Under the pieces are notes generated by a model. The model was not told the origin of the DNA, ran no database searches, and was given only the letters and a program-made list of their open reading frames with translations. From positions 1 to 15,813 of the forward strand of contig JBFXEO010000044.1 of the NCBI GenBank assembly GCA_050180015.1: DNA of 15,813 nt. The letters are read 5' to 3'. The position numbers were made by a program, and so were the translations under genes. Below are positions 13,420 through 15,813 of this stretch, piece after piece (position 1 is the stretch's first letter; each line of letters starts with the position of its first letter). This DNA is from JBFXEO01 sp050180015 (GTDB lineage Bacteria > Bacteroidota > Bacteroidia > Bacteroidales > Tenuifilaceae).

Positions 13420-15405
13420 TTAGTAATTAGTCTCCCGAATGGATTGCAGCAACTCCGAAAACACAGCAGCATCGACCTTAACCGGATACTTAACCCTTAA
13501 CGTTTCCAGCCATGCACTCTCAAGGTTCTCCTGGTAATCTACAATAACCTGCCCACGACAATCGTTCAGCGATTTGATGTCGCCGTTTGTCACCGTTACA
13601 ATTTCAACCACAGTAAATTTACCATCGTTACCGGCCGTAACATTATACCCATTCTTCCATATACTATAGCCCATAACATCGGCAGCGTCAGGATTTGCGG
13701 CTTTTTCTTCAACCGTGACTGCGAGTGCTTTATTCTTGTTAAATTTTAGCGCAAAATTCTCGGGTGATAAATTTTTACGTGTACGCCTGGGCAAATTTTT
13801 CACCAGCTGATCCTTTACCCTGACATTGGCAGCTGAGTAAACCGCATAGTGAACACGATTTTCCCACGTATATCGATTTTTATGGGCTTCGTAGAAATTT
13901 TCTATACCAACACTGTCGGAGCTCTGGAGCCAAATTGTTCTATTGGTAATCTCAAAAAGTAGCATCCCTTCAAGGTATTCTCTTGCCGTGCTTTTAAATT
14001 CAGGGTATTTCTCCGGCAATTTGGATTCCTCATAGTCCAACAGCAGTCTGTTAACCCACTCGTTATAGGCAACTTTCAAAAAGTTGGATGTTGAATTTTT
14101 CCCGATGTAACGCTGGTTCAACTCAACAAAGCTGGCAAAATCCGATAGTTTATAGGTTCCTCCTGTGTAGCTGAAAAGTGCGGGGTTACTCCCAAGTACA
14201 GGGGCTTTCCATGTACCCTGGTATAATCCTGAGTCAAGTTTACTTCTGAGTAAGCCTAGCTTTGTGGTATCGTCCTTGAAACTATACCCGTGCTTCAGCT
14301 TATCTATAAAGATGTCCCTGGATTTTACATTCCGGGCATCGCGGGCAATAGAAGCCTTAATCTCAGGGAGCATCTCCTCTTTTGTACCAACCATCTTCCG
14401 GGCAATCCGTTTAACAATATGCCAGCCAACCGAACTCTGGAATGGTTCAGATACCTGGCCATTGACAGTTAGCCCAAATGCAACCCGTTCCAGCTCAGGA
14501 ATAACCTGCCCGGAACGAATCCACGGCAATTCCCCCCCATTTTTGGCACTTGCCGGATCCTGCGATTCATCTCGGGCCAGCGTTGCAAAATCTTCCCCAC
14601 CTTTAATTTTTTCGTATATCTCAACTATTTTTCCCCGGGCATTCTCTACGTCCTCCGGATTTCCATTGGATTGAACGCGAACAAAAATATGTGCAATTTT
14701 TACCTGACCCTGCGCCGGACGCCTATCGTGCACTTTAATAATGTGATAGCCAAAACGTGTTCTAACCGGCATGGATATGGAATCAACCGGAGTATTATAT
14801 GCCGCCGTTTCGAATGGGTAAACCATCTGAAAAACCGTAAAATATCCCAGGTATCCACTATTATGGGTTACTGATGGATCGTTACTCGTTACCGTGGCTA
14901 CAGCGCCAAAGGACTCCCCCTTTAGTAACCTCGACCTCGCCGCCATCGCTTTTTTGTACAATTTAAGCGTATCGGCGGGGGTTGCCGATTCTGGAACACT
15001 GATAAGAATATGGCTTGCACTAATATCGTACTGCATTCTATCGTAAGCTTCGTTTATCAGCTGTTCATCGCTCGACGTATCAGTTAAGTACGGCTGGGCA
15101 AGCTGCCTGATGTAACCCTGATACTCAGCCATAAATGCAGGCAATGTATCAATTTTCAGGCTCCTTGCCTCCTGTACCTTTAACTTAAAGTTGATAAAAA
15201 GCTTGAGGTAATCATCCAAAGCTACACTATCGATAGATGTGCCCGAACTGCTATTTTTCAGGTAAATACTCTTAAATTCATCAACAGTTACCGGGGTATC
15301 GGCAACTGTAAGCAAAACCTTCTGCGACAGGGGCTGCGATAGTGTGTGTTGAGCGATAAGCAGAAGTGCAACAAGTTCAACAATTTTTAGTTTTCTTACC
15401 ATCAT
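13420..15405 (-). CDS. Large periplasmic peptidylprolyl isomerase with two parvulin domains
   Basis: The 661-residue product starts with a signal peptide (about 1-24, ending HTLSQ). A SurA/PpiD-like helical region follows (about 28-110: TVADTPVTVDEFKSIYL, then INFKLKVQEARSLKIDTLPAF). Two parvulin domains come next. The first covers about 126-228, with ISASHILISVPES, NSGYLGYF and RFGYHIIKVHD. The second covers about 235-335, with VKIAHIFVRV, KNGGELPWIRSG and SVGWHIVKRI. Residues 340-661 form a long C-terminal region that I cannot assign; it contains a further weakly PPIase-like or chaperone-like part. It should act on outer-membrane or secreted proteins in the periplasm. It lies 47 bp after guaB and 18 bp before the SurA-like lipoprotein. 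Confidence 0.85.
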   Translation of the reverse strand: MMVRKLKIVELVALLLIAQHTLSQPLSQKVLLTVADTPVTVDEFKSIYLKNSSSGTSIDSVALDDYLKLFINFKLKVQEARSLKIDTLPAFMAEYQGYIRQLAQPYLTDTSSDEQLINEAYDRMQYDISASHILISVPESATPADTLKLYKKAMAARSRLLKGESFGAVATVTSNDPSVTHNSGYLGYFTVFQMVYPFETAAYNTPVDSISMPVRTRFGYHIIKVHDRRPAQGQVKIAHIFVRVQSNGNPEDVENARGKIVEIYEKIKGGEDFATLARDESQDPASAKNGGELPWIRSGQVIPELERVAFGLTVNGQVSEPFQSSVGWHIVKRIARKMVGTKEEMLPEIKASIARDARNVKSRDIFIDKLKHGYSFKDDTTKLGLLRSKLDSGLYQGTWKAPVLGSNPALFSYTGGTYKLSDFASFVELNQRYIGKNSTSNFLKVAYNEWVNRLLLDYEESKLPEKYPEFKSTAREYLEGMLLFEITNRTIWLQSSDSVGIENFYEAHKNRYTWENRVHYAVYSAANVRVKDQLVKNLPRRTRKNLSPENFALKFNKNKALAVTVEEKAANPDAADVMGYSIWKNGYNVTAGNDGKFTVVEIVTVTNGDIKSLNDCRGQVIVDYQENLESAWLETLRVKYPVKVDAAVFSELLQSIRETNY

Positions 15406-15452
15406 AACTATTATTCAGCATTAATCCAGAATATATTGCGAAACATCACAGC

Positions 15453-15813
15453 CTATGCGTTACCCTCTCTGCTGTAATTTGGAGCCTCACGGGTTATGGC
15501 AACATCGTGTGGATGGCTTTCGATGATTCCGGCATGGGTAATCTTAACAAACTTGGCCTGCTTTAAAGCACCCATGTCCGCAGCACCGCAGTAACCCATT
15601 CCAGCCCTAAGCCCGCCTACCAGCTGGTAGAAAACCTCCGATAGCGTTCCCTTGTATGGAACCCGGGCAACAATACCCTCGGGAACTAACTTTTTTACAT
15701 CATCCTCAACATCCTGAAAATACCTATCCTTTGAGCCCTGCTGCATGGCATCGAGCGATCCCATACCACGGTATGATTCAAACTTACGGCCATTATAAAT
15801 AATAGTCTCGCCC
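15453..15813 (-). CDS. guaB: IMP dehydrogenase, C-terminal end only
   Basis: IMP dehydrogenase oxidises IMP to XMP with NAD+, the committed step of guanine nucleotide synthesis in the cytoplasm. The last 119 residues are visible, and the frame is open at the window edge. It begins GETIIYNGRKFESYRGMGSL and continues with the mobile-flap region DAMQQGSKDRYFQD. Then comes VPEGIVARVPYKG, which ends the active-site barrel, followed by GGLRAGMGYCGAADM and the C-terminal HPHDVAITREAPNY. All are characteristic of bacterial GuaB. It is the first visible gene of the minus-strand cluster; the four genes after it are all exported envelope proteins. Confidence 0.97.
   Translation of the reverse strand, partial: GETIIYNGRKFESYRGMGSLDAMQQGSKDRYFQDVEDDVKKLVPEGIVARVPYKGTLSEVFYQLVGGLRAGMGYCGAADMGALKQAKFVKITHAGIIESHPHDVAITREAPNYSREGNA

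Noticed and set aside
14264..14674. Open frame of 136 codons on the plus strand
   Set aside because: It is antisense to the well-supported double-parvulin gene, with low-complexity Ser/Arg-rich composition and no domain.
1..15813. Mobile elements, CRISPR arrays, defence systems, tRNA genes
   Set aside because: No transposase, integrase, regularly spaced repeats, tRNA-like cloverleaf or known defence domain was found; base and codon use appear uniform by eye.

Overview
The window looks like chromosomal DNA of an anaerobic member of the Bacteroidota, most likely order Bacteroidales. The grounds are an Rnf respiratory complex with RnfBCDGEA-type order, lipoproteins with SC-type lipoboxes, a DUF2795 protein of a form I know from this phylum, an OstA-like protein beside parvulin-type chaperones, and several sites resembling the Bacteroidota -7 promoter motif TAnnTTTG. 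There are no tRNA or rRNA genes, insertion sequences, phage genes or CRISPR arrays. I see no new multi-gene system. The most notable anomaly is an in-frame amber codon at codon 4 of an otherwise intact cobalamin adenosyltransferase gene.

Layout. Positions 1-3123 (+) hold the distal part of an rnf operon: the 3' end of rnfC, then rnfD, rnfG, rnfE and rnfA, tightly packed and ended by a perfect 18-bp hairpin. This complex couples electron flow between ferredoxin and NAD+ to ion transport. Positions 3197-6650 (-) hold recG, a DUF3108 secreted protein one base after it, and a small lipoprotein that seems to have its own promoter. After a 291-bp divergent intergenic region, positions 6942-8512 (+) hold an O-methyltransferase-like gene and an ABC ATPase of the LolD/MacB type without a permease in view. 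A hairpin follows, then the amber-interrupted adenosyltransferase (8618-9166) and a small acidic DUF2795 gene (9253-9474).

Positions 9504-15813 (-) form one long cluster read from the right edge: guaB (3' end), a 661-aa double-parvulin protein, a SurA-like lipoprotein without a recognisable parvulin domain, a SurA-type double-parvulin protein, and an OstA-like protein. The last four all carry export signals. Together they suggest an envelope-biogenesis module: periplasmic chaperones for outer-membrane proteins plus a lipopolysaccharide-transport component, located downstream of the purine gene guaB.
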